From NCBI GenBank assembly GCA_963724015.1, contig CAVRTM010000006.1, positions 1-64,000 of the forward strand: DNA of 64,000 bases, in the 5' to 3' direction. This document shows positions 48,384-57,803 of the stretch, in pieces (position 1 is the first letter of the stretch; the number at the start of each line of letters is the position of its first letter). Made by a program: the position numbers and the translations under genes. This stretch comes from CAVRTM01 sp963724015 (GTDB lineage: Bacteria > Actinomycetota > Actinomycetes > Actinomycetales > Dermatophilaceae). A model generated the notes under the pieces. It did not search any database and was not told where the DNA came from. It saw only the letters and a program-made list of their open reading frames with translations.

Positions 48384-49500
48384 CCGTCCGGTCCGCGAGG
48401 ACCTCTACCACCTCTGGCTCGCCACCGCGACCGTCTGCACAGCGCTGATGTGGCTGTGGCCTGGAGACGAGACGATCCCCTACCACGTCGCGTGGGCGGC
48501 GTTCGCGCTGCTGCACGGTCTCGGCAGCTGGCGGCTGCCCAGGGCGGTCACCGGTCTGGTGCTGGTCACCGTGGCGACCGGAGGCGTGCTTCTTGCCCGC
48601 GCCTGGACCGGGGTCATCGCATGGGAGGAGACAGCCGAGATCCCGCTGATGTCGTTGCTGATGGTGCTGATGGTCTGGCACGCCCAGCGGCGGCAGAGCG
48701 CCCTGGCGGCGGTGACGCTGATGGCCGGCCGGGAGCGTGAGCTGGCCCAGGACCGGGACCGGCTGACCCGGCTCACCTCGCACGAGATGCGCACCCCGCT
48801 GACCATCGCCCGGGGCTACGTCGAGCTGCTCCTGGCCGGCGACCTCGACGAGGCCCGGCGCCGGGACCTGGCCGTGGTCGACGACGAGCTGGACCGGCTG
48901 ACCCGGGTCACCGAGCGGCTCGTGCGGGCCATCCGGCTGCAGGGCGACGCCGACGTCGAGCAGGTGGACCTGGACCTCGTGCTGCGCCAGACCGCCGAGC
49001 GCTGGGCGCCGGTGGCGCAGCGGCGGTGGGTGGTCGACGCGCACGCCGGGACCTACGACGGCTCCGTGGAACGGATGCGGGCGAGCCTGGACACGCTGAT
49101 CGAGAACGCCCTGCGCTACACCGTCACCGGGGACGTCATCCGGCTGACCGGCTCCCGCGACGCCGGAGTGGTGACGGTCGGTGTCGCCGACTCCGGTGCC
49201 GGCCTCAGCCCGACGCAGGTCCGGGCCATCAACGGCACGGACCACCCGCTCGCGCAGACCCCGAGGGACGCCCTGTCCCAGACCGGGCTCGGACTCGGTC
49301 TGGTCCGCGGGGTCCTGGCGGCCCGCGGTGGCCGCCTGCTGGCGGGCACCGCGCCCGAGGGAGGTGCGCTGCTGCTCATGGAGTTCCCGGCCAGCGCCCA
49401 GGTGCGACCGTTGCTCGGTGTGGGCGCCGACGGGGCCGGGACCGGCGCGGTTCCCGGCAGGGGATCAGCGAGCGACGGTGACGTCCTGCTCCTCCCGTGA
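48373..49500 (+). CDS. membrane sensor histidine kinase
   Basis: A 375-residue kinase with four predicted N-terminal membrane segments (about 14-32, 36-52, 57-77, 86-104) and very short external loops, then a HisKA domain with phospho-acceptor His137 in LTSHEMRTPLT and a HATPase domain (N box SLDTLIENALRYT, G1 DSGAGLS, G2 GLGLGLVRG). The lack of a large sensor loop suggests sensing within the membrane or through a partner. ATG start lies within the response-regulator gene, so both are translated together. Its 3' end overlaps the convergent PAP2 gene by 36 bp. The signal might be copper or envelope state, by context only. Confidence 0.9.
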   Translation: MATDRPVREDLYHLWLATATVCTALMWLWPGDETIPYHVAWAAFALLHGLGSWRLPRAVTGLVLVTVATGGVLLARAWTGVIAWEETAEIPLMSLLMVLMVWHAQRRQSALAAVTLMAGRERELAQDRDRLTRLTSHEMRTPLTIARGYVELLLAGDLDEARRRDLAVVDDELDRLTRVTERLVRAIRLQGDADVEQVDLDLVLRQTAERWAPVAQRRWVVDAHAGTYDGSVERMRASLDTLIENALRYTVTGDVIRLTGSRDAGVVTVGVADSGAGLSPTQVRAINGTDHPLAQTPRDALSQTGLGLGLVRGVLAARGGRLLAGTAPEGGALLLMEFPASAQVRPLLGVGADGAGTGAVPGRGSASDGDVLLLP

Positions 49501-50095
49501 CGGCTGCCGGGCAAAGACCGCACGCAGTCCCGGCAGCGACCGCAGCCAGCCGGTGAGGGCGGCCAGCGGCCGGCGCACGAGCAGCCAGCCGAGGGTCGCG
49601 ATGGCGGCACCGAGGGCGAGTCCGGCGAGGACGTCCCACGGGTAGTGGGCCGCGATGTAGACCCTGGCGAAGGCCATCAGCACCGCCGCCGCGGCGGCGA
49701 CCAGCCCCAGCCGCCGGGACACCAGGAGCAGGCCGGCGGCGACAGCGCCGGCCATGACGGCGTGGTCGGACGGGAAGGAGAAGTCCCGGGTCGGGTCGGC
49801 CAGGCGCAGCAGGCCGGGGTGGACGGCATACGGTCGCGCCTCCTGGAAGAGGTGCCCCACCGGCTGGTTGAGCGCGACGGCGAGCAGCGTCGCCAGACAG
49901 GCCCATCCCGGCCGCGGCGAGGTCACGGTCGCTGCGGTGACGCGAGACGAGCACGCCGGCCAGCAGCAGCAGCGCGAACAGCACGACGCCGTACGACGCG
50001 TAGGCGAGGAACGGTGCGTGCAGCCAGCCGGTGTGCCGGGCGAAGGCGTTGACGGCCAGCATCAGCCGGTCGTCGAGGGTGCGGAGCGGGTTCAC
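49465..50095 (-). CDS. PAP2-family phosphatase (frame broken once)
   Basis: A 209-residue integral membrane phosphatase: about six membrane segments with the three PAP2 signatures EARPYA, FPSDHAVMAG (SDH in place of the common SGH) and RVYIAAHYPWDVLAG. It hydrolyses lipid phosphates such as undecaprenyl pyrophosphate or phosphatidic acid at the outer face. The GTG at 50093-50095 has AAGGA upstream, 19 bp after the DedA gene, so the two form an operon. One duplicated G near 49917 breaks the frame. Its end overlaps the kinase gene on the other strand. Confidence 0.88.
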
Positions 50096-50114
50096 GGGGA
50101 GGTCCTTCCGGTGC

Positions 50115-50760
50115 TCAGACCCGGCTGCGGGAGCGGCGCAGCTCCAGCAGGACCGGGACCAGGGAGAGCACGACGATGACGGCGATGATGGGCAGGAGGT
50201 AGGAGTCCACGTTCGGGATGCGGGAGCCGAGGGCGTAGCCGGCCAGCGTCACGCCGGCGGACCAGACGACGCCGCCGAGCACCTGCCAGCACGGTGAACG
50301 TCCGCACCGGCACCCCGACCGTGCCGGCGAGGGGGTTCAGCACGGTGCGCACCAGGGGGATGAAGCGGGCGAGGACGATGGCCTTGCCCGCGCCGTACCG
50401 CTCGAGCGAGGACCGGGCGCGGGTGACGGCCTGCTGGAGGCGGGGCCGACCGGGCCGGTCCAGCAGCGGCGGCCCCGCCTTGACCCCGATGAGGTAGCCG
50501 GCCTGGGCGCCGAGCACCGCACCGGCCACGGCGGCCGGAAGCACGGCGCCCAGCGACAGGTGCACGCCCGATCCGGCCGTGGTCGTGCACAGCAGCCCCG
50601 CGGTGAACAGCAGCGAGTCGCCGGGCAGGAAGAAGCCCACGAGCAGGCCGGTCTCGGCGAAGAGCACGAGGAAGACCCCCAGCGCGCCGAAGCTCGACAG
50701 GAGGCTGTGCGGGTCCAGCGGGTTGAGGGTGCTGAGCACGGCGGCGGAGGCCATGCCCAT
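50115..50760 (-). CDS. DedA-family membrane protein (frame broken once)
   Basis: A 214-residue DedA protein: GALGVFLVLFAETGLLVGFF, FLPGDSLLFTAGLL, the family Gly-rich LGAQAGYLIGVKAGPPLL, and FIPLVRTVLNPLAG with the essential Arg. DedA proteins flip undecaprenyl phosphate or phosphatidylethanolamine across the membrane. Co-transcription with a PAP2 phosphatase supports a joint role in recycling undecaprenyl phosphate carrier. One duplicated G near 50288 breaks the frame before VLGGVVWSAGVTLAGYALG. Its start faces the BlaI operator region. Confidence 0.9.
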
Positions 50761-50809
50761 GTGGTGGTCCTTCGGGACGTCGGAGTCCCGGTGGGGGACA
50801 ATGAGAGTC

Positions 50810-50825
50810 CGACCGAGCTCGGTCG
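50810..50825. promoter_or_regulatory. 16-bp perfect palindrome next to the BlaI box
   Basis: CGACCGAGCTCGGTCG is a perfect inverted repeat directly abutting the BlaI box. It may be a second regulator site in the divergent promoter of the DedA and blaI genes, or by-product of a duplicated operator half-site. Confidence 0.4.
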
Positions 50826-50844
50826 TACTACCGACATCGTAGTA
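50826..50844. promoter_or_regulatory. BlaI-type operator
   Basis: TACTAC-N7-GTAGTA is a perfect 6-bp inverted repeat, matching the known actinobacterial BlaI consensus with TACTAC half-sites. It lies 17 bp before the blaI ATG and between blaI and the divergent DedA-PAP2 operon. Expected to bind the BlaI dimer. Confidence 0.78.
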
Positions 50845-50861
50845 GATAACCCGGAGGTGGC

Positions 50862-51254
50862 ATGCCCAGCCCGACCGCCCGTCCGCGCGGCGCCCTCGAG
50901 CGCGAGGTGCTGGCCTGCCTGGCCAGCACGGGCCGGCCGATGACCGCGGGCGACGTGCTCGCCGATCTCGGCGGCGGGCTGGCCTACACGACCGTCATGA
51001 CGACGCTCACCCGCCTGCAGGCCAAGGGCGTGCTCACCCGCGAGCTGTCCGGGCGCGCCTACGTCTACGCCGTCGCGGGGGACCCGGCGCACGTGGAGGC
51101 GTCCCTGGCGGCGCACCGCATGCGCCGGGTGCTCGACGCGGGCGGGGACCGGGCCGGGGTCCTGGCCCGGTTCGTCGCCGACCTGAGCCCCGAGGACGAG
51201 GAGCTGCTCACCGGGCTGCTCGCCGCCGACCCCGACCACCGACCCCGTCCCTGA
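50862..51254 (+). CDS. blaI: BlaI/MecI family transcriptional repressor
   Basis: A 130-residue winged-helix repressor: ALEREVLACLASTGRPMTAGDVL, LAYTTVMTTLTRLQAKGVLTRE (recognition helix) and a C-terminal dimerisation part (LARFVADLSPEDEELLTGLL). In the known system BlaI blocks its own promoter until an M56 protease or its signal inactivates it. GGAGG upstream of ATG. The M56 gene follows after 1 bp. No beta-lactamase gene is seen, so the regulon probably includes other envelope genes such as the divergent DedA-PAP2 pair. Confidence 0.93.
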   Translation: MPSPTARPRGALEREVLACLASTGRPMTAGDVLADLGGGLAYTTVMTTLTRLQAKGVLTRELSGRAYVYAVAGDPAHVEASLAAHRMRRVLDAGGDRAGVLARFVADLSPEDEELLTGLLAADPDHRPRP

Positions 51255-51255
51255 C

Positions 51256-52194
51256 ATGGACGTCGTTCTGTGCGTGCCCGCCGTGGTCAGCGCGGGCCTG
51301 TGGCTGGGCGGCCCCCGGCTGGCCCGCCGGCTGCCGCCCGCGACCGCCGTGCGGCTGCTCACGGCGGCCTCGCTGCTGACGGCGCTGTCGACGGGGTTCG
51401 TGCTGGCCGTCGCGGCGTTCCTGGTCCTGGCGCGGCTGCCCGTCGTCGCGGTGCTCGGCCACTGGTCCGCCGCCTCGCTGGCCGCGCTCGACCCGGTCCC
51501 CGCCGCTGCCGGTGTCGCGGCCGGCGCCACCGTCCTGGCCCTGCTCGCGGCGGCGGTGCGGCGGACCCTCGCGGCCGGTCGCGACCTGGCCGCCGCCGCC
51601 GCCACCTGCCGCCGGCTCGGCCCCGGAGCCGGGGGACTGGTCGTCGTGGACGACGCCAGGCCAGAGGCCTTCGCCGTGCCCGGGCGCAGCGGCCGGGTGG
51701 TCGTCTCGACCGCGATGCTGCGCGCCCTGCCACCCGACGAGCGGCGGGTGCTGCTGGCCCACGAGGCGGCGCACCTGCGCTCCCACCACCACCTGTACGT
51801 CGTGCTCGCGGACCTCGGCGCCGCGGCCAACCCCCTGCTGCGCCCGCTGTCGGCTGCGGTCCGTTCGGGCGTGGAGCGGTGGGCCGACGAGGTGGCCGCC
51901 GCCGAGGTCGGCGACCGGCGCCTGGCGGCCCGGGCGCTCGCGCGCGCCGGCATCGCCCGCGCCGCGGCCGCGCGCGGGTCGGTGCCCGTCCCTCAGGTGG
52001 CGCTCGGCGCCGTGGACTCCGCCGTGGCCCAGCGCACCCGTGCCCTGCTCGCTCCACCTCCGCGACCGCGCCCGGCGGTGGCCGCGGCGGTCGTCGCGCT
52101 CATGCTGCTGCCCGTCGCGGCGGCGGCTGTCACCGCCGGCGACACCGAGAACCGCTTCGAGGTCGCGCAAGCCGTCTGGGCGCACCAGCACTGA
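51256..52194 (+). CDS. M56-family membrane metallopeptidase, BlaR1-like
   Basis: A 312-residue integral membrane zinc protease: four membrane segments (about 3-22, 33-58, 80-98, 275-295), zinc-binding LLAHEAAHLRSHHH (HExxH) and the third ligand region ERWADEVAA. It lacks the C-terminal penicillin-binding sensor of staphylococcal BlaR1. M56 proteases of this short type occur next to BlaI in actinobacteria and release BlaI by cleavage. Coupled to blaI by a 1-bp gap. Intact frame. Confidence 0.9.
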   Translation: MDVVLCVPAVVSAGLWLGGPRLARRLPPATAVRLLTAASLLTALSTGFVLAVAAFLVLARLPVVAVLGHWSAASLAALDPVPAAAGVAAGATVLALLAAAVRRTLAAGRDLAAAAATCRRLGPGAGGLVVVDDARPEAFAVPGRSGRVVVSTAMLRALPPDERRVLLAHEAAHLRSHHHLYVVLADLGAAANPLLRPLSAAVRSGVERWADEVAAAEVGDRRLAARALARAGIARAAAARGSVPVPQVALGAVDSAVAQRTRALLAPPPRPRPAVAAAVVALMLLPVAAAAVTAGDTENRFEVAQAVWAHQH

Positions 52195-52276
52195 GCCAGT
52201 ACTGAGCCAGCACGGAGCCCGCGCTCAGCCCGCCGGTCGGCGGGGGTGCGCCCCGTCGTCCCGGTCGGGCCGGCGG

Positions 52277-53585
52277 TCAGCGCATGTTGCCGGTGTGGCC
52301 GAGGCTGTAGCGGCCGGGTTGGGGCCAGACGGCGCAGGCCGTGGGGGCCGTGGTCGACGGGGATCTTCTTCAGGAGCTTGCCGGTGGTGGTGTCCAGGAC
52401 GTAGACGACGCTGTTGTAGCGGCCGGAGAGCCACAGGGTGTGGCCGTCGGCGCTGACGCCGCCCATGTCGGGGGAGCCGCCGCCGGGCAGGTGCCAGGTG
52501 TGCAGGGTCTTCAGGGTGGCGGCGTCCAGGACGGTGATGGTGCCGGCGTCGCGGTTGGCCACGAACAGGCGGGTGGCGGTGCGGTCGGGGTAGATGCTGT
52601 GGGTGCCGGTGCCGGTGTGCAGGAACCGTCTGGACCTTCAGGGTGTGGGCGTCGATGACCCAGACGCCGTTGCGGAGCATGTCGGCGGCCAGGAAGCGGG
52701 TGCCGTCGGGGGTGAGGCGGACGTCTTGGGGCATGGAGCTGGCGCCGGGGCGTCAGGCCGGCTTTGGGGCCGCCCATGGTGCATGGCCTGGTGGGGTGAG
52801 GTGGCGCCGGGGGTGTGGATGGTGTTGAGGTTGATCACGGTGCGGATCGTGGTGGCGTTGCGGTCGATGACCAGGAGCTTGCCGCTGAACTCGCAGGAGG
52901 CGATGAAGAAGGACTGGTCGGCGGAGTAGTCGGCGTGGTTGAGGCCGTTGCAGGGCACGGGCAGGGAGCGTTGCAGGGCCATGGTGTGGGGGTCGCGGAC
53001 GTCGATGCGGTGCAGGCGTTCGGCCATGACCAGGGCGTGGGCGCCGTCGGGGGTGAAGTAGAGGTTGTAGGGGTCGGCGACCGGGACGGGTCGCCCGGGT
53101 CGGCCGGTGGTGGGGTTGACCGGGACCAGGTCGTTGCCGAGGTCGTCGTTGACCCACAGGGTCTTCAGGTCCCAGCTGGGCACGACGTGCTGGGGCTCGT
53201 GGCCGGTGGGGTAGCGGGCGATGACCTGGTAGGTGCGGGGGTCGATGACCTGCAGGGTGTTGGAGAGGGTGTTGGGCACGTAGACCAGCGCCTTGGCGGT
53301 GCGGGCGGCGCCGCGCAGCGCCCCGGCGCCGTCGTGGGCGTAGACGTTCACCCCAGCCGGCGCCGTCGCGGACGGCCGCGGCGATGTCGGGGGGCTGGCT
53401 GCGGAGGAGGTCGCCGCCGGGGAGCCGGGCGCGGTGGCGTTCACCGCCGGGCTCCGCCCCGAGGTGCAGCCGCTGAGCGCGGTGGCGAGGACGACCGCAC
53501 TGGTGCCGAGAACCGTCGCGGCGGACCGGGCCCGAGGGGCCCGCCGTCGACGTCCCTGCGACACCGTGCCCCCGGAGAGGACCAT
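52277..53585 (-). CDS. secreted lipoprotein, YncE-like seven-bladed beta-propeller (frame broken)
   Basis: About 434 residues after removing four insertions (two near 52770, one near 52627, one near 52345). A lipobox-type signal LATALSGCTSG (Cys near residue 40), a Ser/Pro/Ala linker, then repeated blades: KALVYVPNTLSNTLQVIDPR, LKTLWVNDDLGNDLVPVN, FVANRDAGTITVLDAATL, LWLSGRYNSVVYVLDTTTGK. This is the YVTN/YncE beta-propeller family, outside the membrane; its role is binding or scaffold. The ATG at 53583-53585 overlaps the stop of the deacetylase gene (TGATG), so it is third in the PAP2-deacetylase-YncE operon. Three blades have DxxTGK-like turns. Confidence 0.83.
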
Positions 53586-54421
53586 CAGCGTGTCTTCAGC
53601 AGGTCGGTGACGGTGACGGCCTCGAGGCCGCGCCCGGCCAGGTCGTCCAGGATGGCGGGCAGCGCCGTGATGGTGCCCGGGTGGCCCAGGTGCAGGCTGA
53701 CGATCGACCCCTTGCCGACTGCCGTGCGGACGTTGGCGCGTACCTGTGCCGCGCCGGGGTCGGTGTAGTCCAGGGGGTCCACGTCGTAGGCCAGGCACCG
53801 GTCGTAGCCCGAGTCGGCCGCCGCCCGCCGGATCGTGGCCGTGCTGCGCGGCGTGCCACTCGGCCGGAACCACGAGCCCGCGCTGCCGGTCAGGGAGGTG
53901 AGCAGGCCGGCCGCACGGGCCACCTCGCGGTGGGCCTCCGCGCTGCTGAGCCGCCGCATCGGCAGGTGGCTCCAGGTGTGGTTGCCCAGGTCGTGACCGC
54001 CGTCCAGGACCGACCTGGCCAGGGGCCGGTTCTCGGCCAGCCAGGAGCCCACCGCGAGCACGGTCAGCCGGGCGGAGTGCTCGGCGGCGATGCGCAGCGC
54101 CCGGGTGGTCAGTGCCGGGTCGCCCGCGCCGTGGAAGGTCAGGGCGACAGCGGACGCGCTGCGCGGGCCGTGCAGCAGGTCCGCCCCGGGGGACCCCCCG
54201 CTGGACGGTGTCGGCGACGAGGTCGCGCTCGAGGGGGCGGGGGAAGCGGTCGGTGACGGGGCGGCGGGGTCAGGGGAGACAGACGCCGTACCGGTGGGGG
54301 AAGGAGCCGCGGTGGTCGACCCGCCGGCGGCACCGGGGGTCTCGGCGGGGGAGCACGCGCTCACGGACGCCGCGGTCACCGTGACCGCGCCGAGGAACGT
54401 GCGCCGCGACACCCCGCTCAC
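53585..54421 (-). CDS. polysaccharide deacetylase-like lipoprotein with degenerate motif 1
   Basis: A 278-residue NodB-fold protein. Signal VSRRTFLGAVTVTAASVSAC has both a twin-arginine-like start and a lipobox with Cys near 23; a Ser/Pro-rich linker follows to about 80. Motif 1, usually TFDDGP, reads ALTFHGAGDP, so the catalytic Asp pair is replaced by His-Gly; motif 2 is intact in LGNHTWSHLP. C-terminal motifs include IVSLHLGHPGT. It may deacetylate a wall glycan with altered chemistry or just bind it. GTG start overlaps the PAP2 stop (GTGA). Its stop overlaps the YncE start. Confidence 0.82.
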   Translation of the reverse strand: MSGVSRRTFLGAVTVTAASVSACSPAETPGAAGGSTTAAPSPTGTASVSPDPAAPSPTASPAPSSATSSPTPSSGGSPGADLLHGPRSASAVALTFHGAGDPALTTRALRIAAEHSARLTVLAVGSWLAENRPLARSVLDGGHDLGNHTWSHLPMRRLSSAEAHREVARAAGLLTSLTGSAGSWFRPSGTPRSTATIRRAAADSGYDRCLAYDVDPLDYTDPGAAQVRANVRTAVGKGSIVSLHLGHPGTITALPAILDDLAGRGLEAVTVTDLLKTR

Positions 54422-55158
54422 CGCTCGGGCTCCGCTGTCGCCGCGTCCCGCTGCTCGCCCCGGCGCCCGCCGGCGAGGAGTGCGGTGGCCAGCGCGAGCC
54501 AGGCGAGGGCCAGGAGCCAGCCGCCGAGCACGTCGGTCGGCCAGTGGACCCCCAGGTAGGCGCGGGTCAGCCCCACCGAGACGGCCCAGGCCACCAGCAG
54601 CACGACCACGGCCGTGCGCACGCGTCCCGTCAGGCGGCCGGCGAGGACCCAGATGAGCACACCCGCGGCGAGCGCGCTCGTGGTCGTGTGCCCCGAGGGA
54701 AAGGCGTAGCCGTGCGCGTAACCGGCCCAGTCCGCGCTGGGCGGACGCTCGCGGGCGACGAGGTTGGAGACCACCAGCCGCACCCCGATGCCGAGCAGCA
54801 GGACGCCGGTGGCGAGCACTGCGGGGAGGAGCCGTTCGAGCCCGGACCCTCGTCCGGCCAGCAGCGCGAGCACCAGCACGGCCGGTACGACGAGGCTGGA
54901 CGCACCGGTGGCGGTCACCGCGAGCGCGACGGTGGTCAGGGCCGGAGTCCGGTGCGCCATCAGCCAGTCGTGAATCGTGACGTCGACGGTGAAGGCATGC
55001 GTGCTGGAGGTCACCGCGAGCGTGAGCGCCACGAAGGCGAGCGCCAGGACCGCCCCGGCGGCCAGGCGGCGGCGGTCGACGCCCGGGGCGACCCGGTGAC
55101 CGGTGGTGCTGGACTGCGCGACGATGTCGTCCTCCTCTGGGTCGCCCGGCTGGTTCAC
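54418..55158 (-). CDS. PAP2-family phosphatase
   Basis: A 246-residue PAP2 protein with six membrane segments. The three signatures are ARERPPSADW, YAFPSGHTTTSALAAG and RAYLGVHWPTDVLGG. Predicted activity is hydrolysis of a lipid diphosphate, perhaps undecaprenyl pyrophosphate or a phosphatidyl lipid, at the outer face. It leads the PAP2-deacetylase-YncE operon. The GTG at 55156-55158 directly follows a TACG that is part of a TACGGT box; if that box is a promoter the real start lies downstream, but no better start codon was found after the internal AGAGGAGGA. Confidence 0.9.
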   Translation of the reverse strand: MNQPGDPEEDDIVAQSSTTGHRVAPGVDRRRLAAGAVLALAFVALTLAVTSSTHAFTVDVTIHDWLMAHRTPALTTVALAVTATGASSLVVPAVLVLALLAGRGSGLERLLPAVLATGVLLLGIGVRLVVSNLVARERPPSADWAGYAHGYAFPSGHTTTSALAAGVLIWVLAGRLTGRVRTAVVVLLVAWAVSVGLTRAYLGVHWPTDVLGGWLLALAWLALATALLAGGRRGEQRDAATAEPER

Positions 55159-55243
55159 CGTACGAGCCGGCCCTGTGAAGCGTGCGCGCGAAACGCCGAA
55201 CGCGCACGGACAACCGCGCCCGACCCGAGCGGTTCCCGGGCCG

Positions 55244-57661
55244 TCATCGGGTCCCGACAGAACGCTGGTCCGCGTGCGTTCCCAGCCGCACGCTCTCGCC
55301 CGGGTGGAGCGTCACCACGGTGGACCGGCTGCCACACCGGATCGGCGCCCCGGGCCCCGGAGCGGCCCGGACCGTGACCGAGGTGCCGGTGACGTTGAGG
55401 GTCAGCTCCTGGCCGCGGTAGGTGAGGTCGAGCACGAGCGGCCCCAGCGAGCGCGGCCAGTGCGGGTTGACCCAGAGGACGTCATGGGCGGTCTCCACGC
55501 CGGCGAAGCACCGCTGCACGATGTCGACGCTGCCGCTCATGGCCCCGAGGTGGATGCCCTCCGCCGTGGTCCCGCCCTGGATGTCGGCGGTGTCGCTCTC
55601 CAGTGCGCGCAGGAAGTAGTCCAGCGCGTGCTCCCGGTGGGCGCGCGCCAGGACCCAGGCGTGGACGACGGCGCTGAGGGTCGACCCGTGGGTCGTGCGC
55701 GCCAGGTAGTGGTCGATGGTCGCGGGGATGGCCTCAGGCGCCAGAACGTAGCCGAGGCGGCCCAGCACCTCGCGCAGCTCGTCGGCCGACAGCAGGTAGA
55801 ACAGCATCAGCACGTCGGCCTGCTTGGACACCTGGTACCGGTTCACGCAGTCACCCTCGGCGTCCAGGATGCGGTCGAGGCGCTGCAGGTCGCCGTACCG
55901 CTCGCGGTAGCCGGCCCAGTCCAGCTCGGCCAGCTGCTCGTAGCCCGCGAACTGGCTGATCACCCCGTCGGCGTGGAACGGCACCGTCATCCGGTGGGTG
56001 ATGTCCCGCCACCGGTCCACGTCGCCCGGGCGCAACCCCAGCTCCTCCACCAGCTCCTCGCACCGCCGGGACGGCAGCCGGCGCATCACCTCCAGCGCCC
56101 GCTGCAGGACCCAGGCAGTCATCACGTTGGTGTAGGCGTTGTCGTCCACCCCGGTCTCCGGGCCGCCGGGGTAGCCGGTGTGGAACTCGTCCGGGCCCAC
56201 GACGCCCCGGATGGAGTAGCGGCCGGTGGCCGGGTCGTCGTACGCGAGGTCGGCCAGGAGCTGCGCGGCCTCCAGCAGCATCCCGCCGCCGGTGGAGGAC
56301 AGGAAGTAGCCGTCGCCCGTGGCCTGGTAGTACTGCCAGACGTTGAAGGCGACGGCGACGTTGATGTGCCGCTGGCGCGAGGTCGCGTCCGGCAGCCACC
56401 GCCCGGACCGGGGGTTCAGGTGCAGCCGCTGGCTCTCCTCCCGGCCGTCGCTGCCGGACTGCCACGGGAACATCGCCCCGCCCAGGCCGGCGTCCCGCGC
56501 GGCCCGGCGCGCCGCCGGCAGCCGCCGGGAGCGGTAACGCAGCAGCGACCGGGCCAGCGCCGGCAGCCGCAGGGTGATCAGCGGCAGCACGAACAGCTCG
56601 TCCCAGAACACGTGCCCGCGGTACGCCTCGCCGGACAGGCCCCGCGCAGGGACCCCGACGTCCAGGTCGACGGTGCTCGGCGACACCGTCTGGAGCAGGT
56701 GGAACAGGTGCAGGCGGATCACGCCGAGCGCCCCGTCGTGCTCCGGCAGCTCCACCCGCCAGGACCGCCAGAGCGCCTCCCACGCCTGCGCGTGCCGGAC
56801 CCGCAGCGGGTCGAAGCCGTGGACGGCGGCCAGCTCCTCGACCGCCGCCTCGGCCGGCTCCGAGATGGCCCGGTCCCGGGAGGTGAAGATCGCCACCACC
56901 TTCTCCAGGGTCACGCCCTGGCCCGGCGACAGCTCCACGCTGATGTCGTGCCCGATCCAGCCGCGCTCGCGGACGACCTGCCGCACGGCGTCGGCGCCTG
57001 AGGAGGAAGGACCCGCGTGCGTGCGGCCTCGGCCACCCGGATGCCGGACTGCGTGGTCTCCACCAGCAGCAGGACCGACTCGTCGTCGAGGCACTGACCG
57101 CTCACCGGCGCCAGGTGCGTCCCCGCCAGGTCCCGGTAGCGGGCCACGCCGGCGTTGCGCACCGTGCCGTCCAGCCCGGAGCGCACCGTCAGGCGGCCGG
57201 ACCAGTCCTCGGCCGTCACCGTGGTCTCCAGCGCCGCGACGTGGGGCCGGTCCATCGACACCAGCCGGCGCTGGACGATCCGCGTGGTGCGGCCGGCGGG
57301 GTCCCGCAGGCGGGTGTGCCGCAGGAGGATCCCCTGGCGCAGGTCAAGCTGCTGCCAGTGCTCCAGGACCTCGTCGCGGGCCAGATCCAGCCACGCGCCG
57401 CCGTCGATCCGCAGGGCGGTGACCAGCCAGTTGGGCAGGTTGACCATGCTCTCGTTGACGATGCGGTGACCGTCGACGACGTCCGCGAGGCGGTTGTAGG
57501 TCCCGGCCACGTAGGTGCCGGGGTAGTGCGACACCGTCGGCCGTGGACTCCGGCATGGCACCGCGGGTGGCCAGGTAGCCGTTGCCGAGCGCGCACAGGC
57601 TCTCGCGCCGCCCCTCGTCCCCGGCCACGAAGCCCTCCAGCCGGTAGGTCCAGGCGTTCAC
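55244..57661 (-). CDS. glycoside hydrolase family 65 phosphorylase (frame broken)
   Basis: Corrected length about 804 residues, normal for GH65. N-terminal beta-domain; then an alpha/alpha barrel with GAMFPWQSGSDG, GVVGPDEFHTGYPGG (catalytic Glu in PDEFH), QVSKQADVLMLFYLL (phosphate-binding region) and HGSTLSAVVHAWV; C-terminal jelly roll. GH65 enzymes phosphorolyse alpha-glucosides such as maltose, trehalose, kojibiose or nigerose. The specificity cannot be read from these motifs. Three insertions (one near 57540, two near 57000) break the frame. Start GTG at 57659-57661 has no clear ribosome binding site. It is divergent from the pgsA gene. Confidence 0.9.
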
Positions 57662-57791
57662 CGGGGAGCCCGGCCCCGGGCCGGAGCGGCCGTCATGCGG
57701 CCAGCATCGGGGTCCGTGCCGGTCAGCGGCAGGGACGTACGTCCCCGGCCCTCTGGCGGAGGGTCGTCTCGGCCCCGTCCGCGCCAGCGCA

Positions 57792-57797
57792 TAGGCT
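57792..57797 (+). promoter_or_regulatory. minus-10 box of a probable leaderless promoter for pgsA
   Basis: TAGGCT ends 6 nt before the GTG at 57804, without a Shine-Dalgarno sequence. Confidence 0.5.
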
Positions 57798-57803
57798 CAA
57801 GCC

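Noticed and set aside
49465..55158. Phage or prophage genes around the PAP2/DedA cluster
   Set aside because: All gene products are envelope enzymes and regulators; no integrase, terminase or structural phage gene is present.
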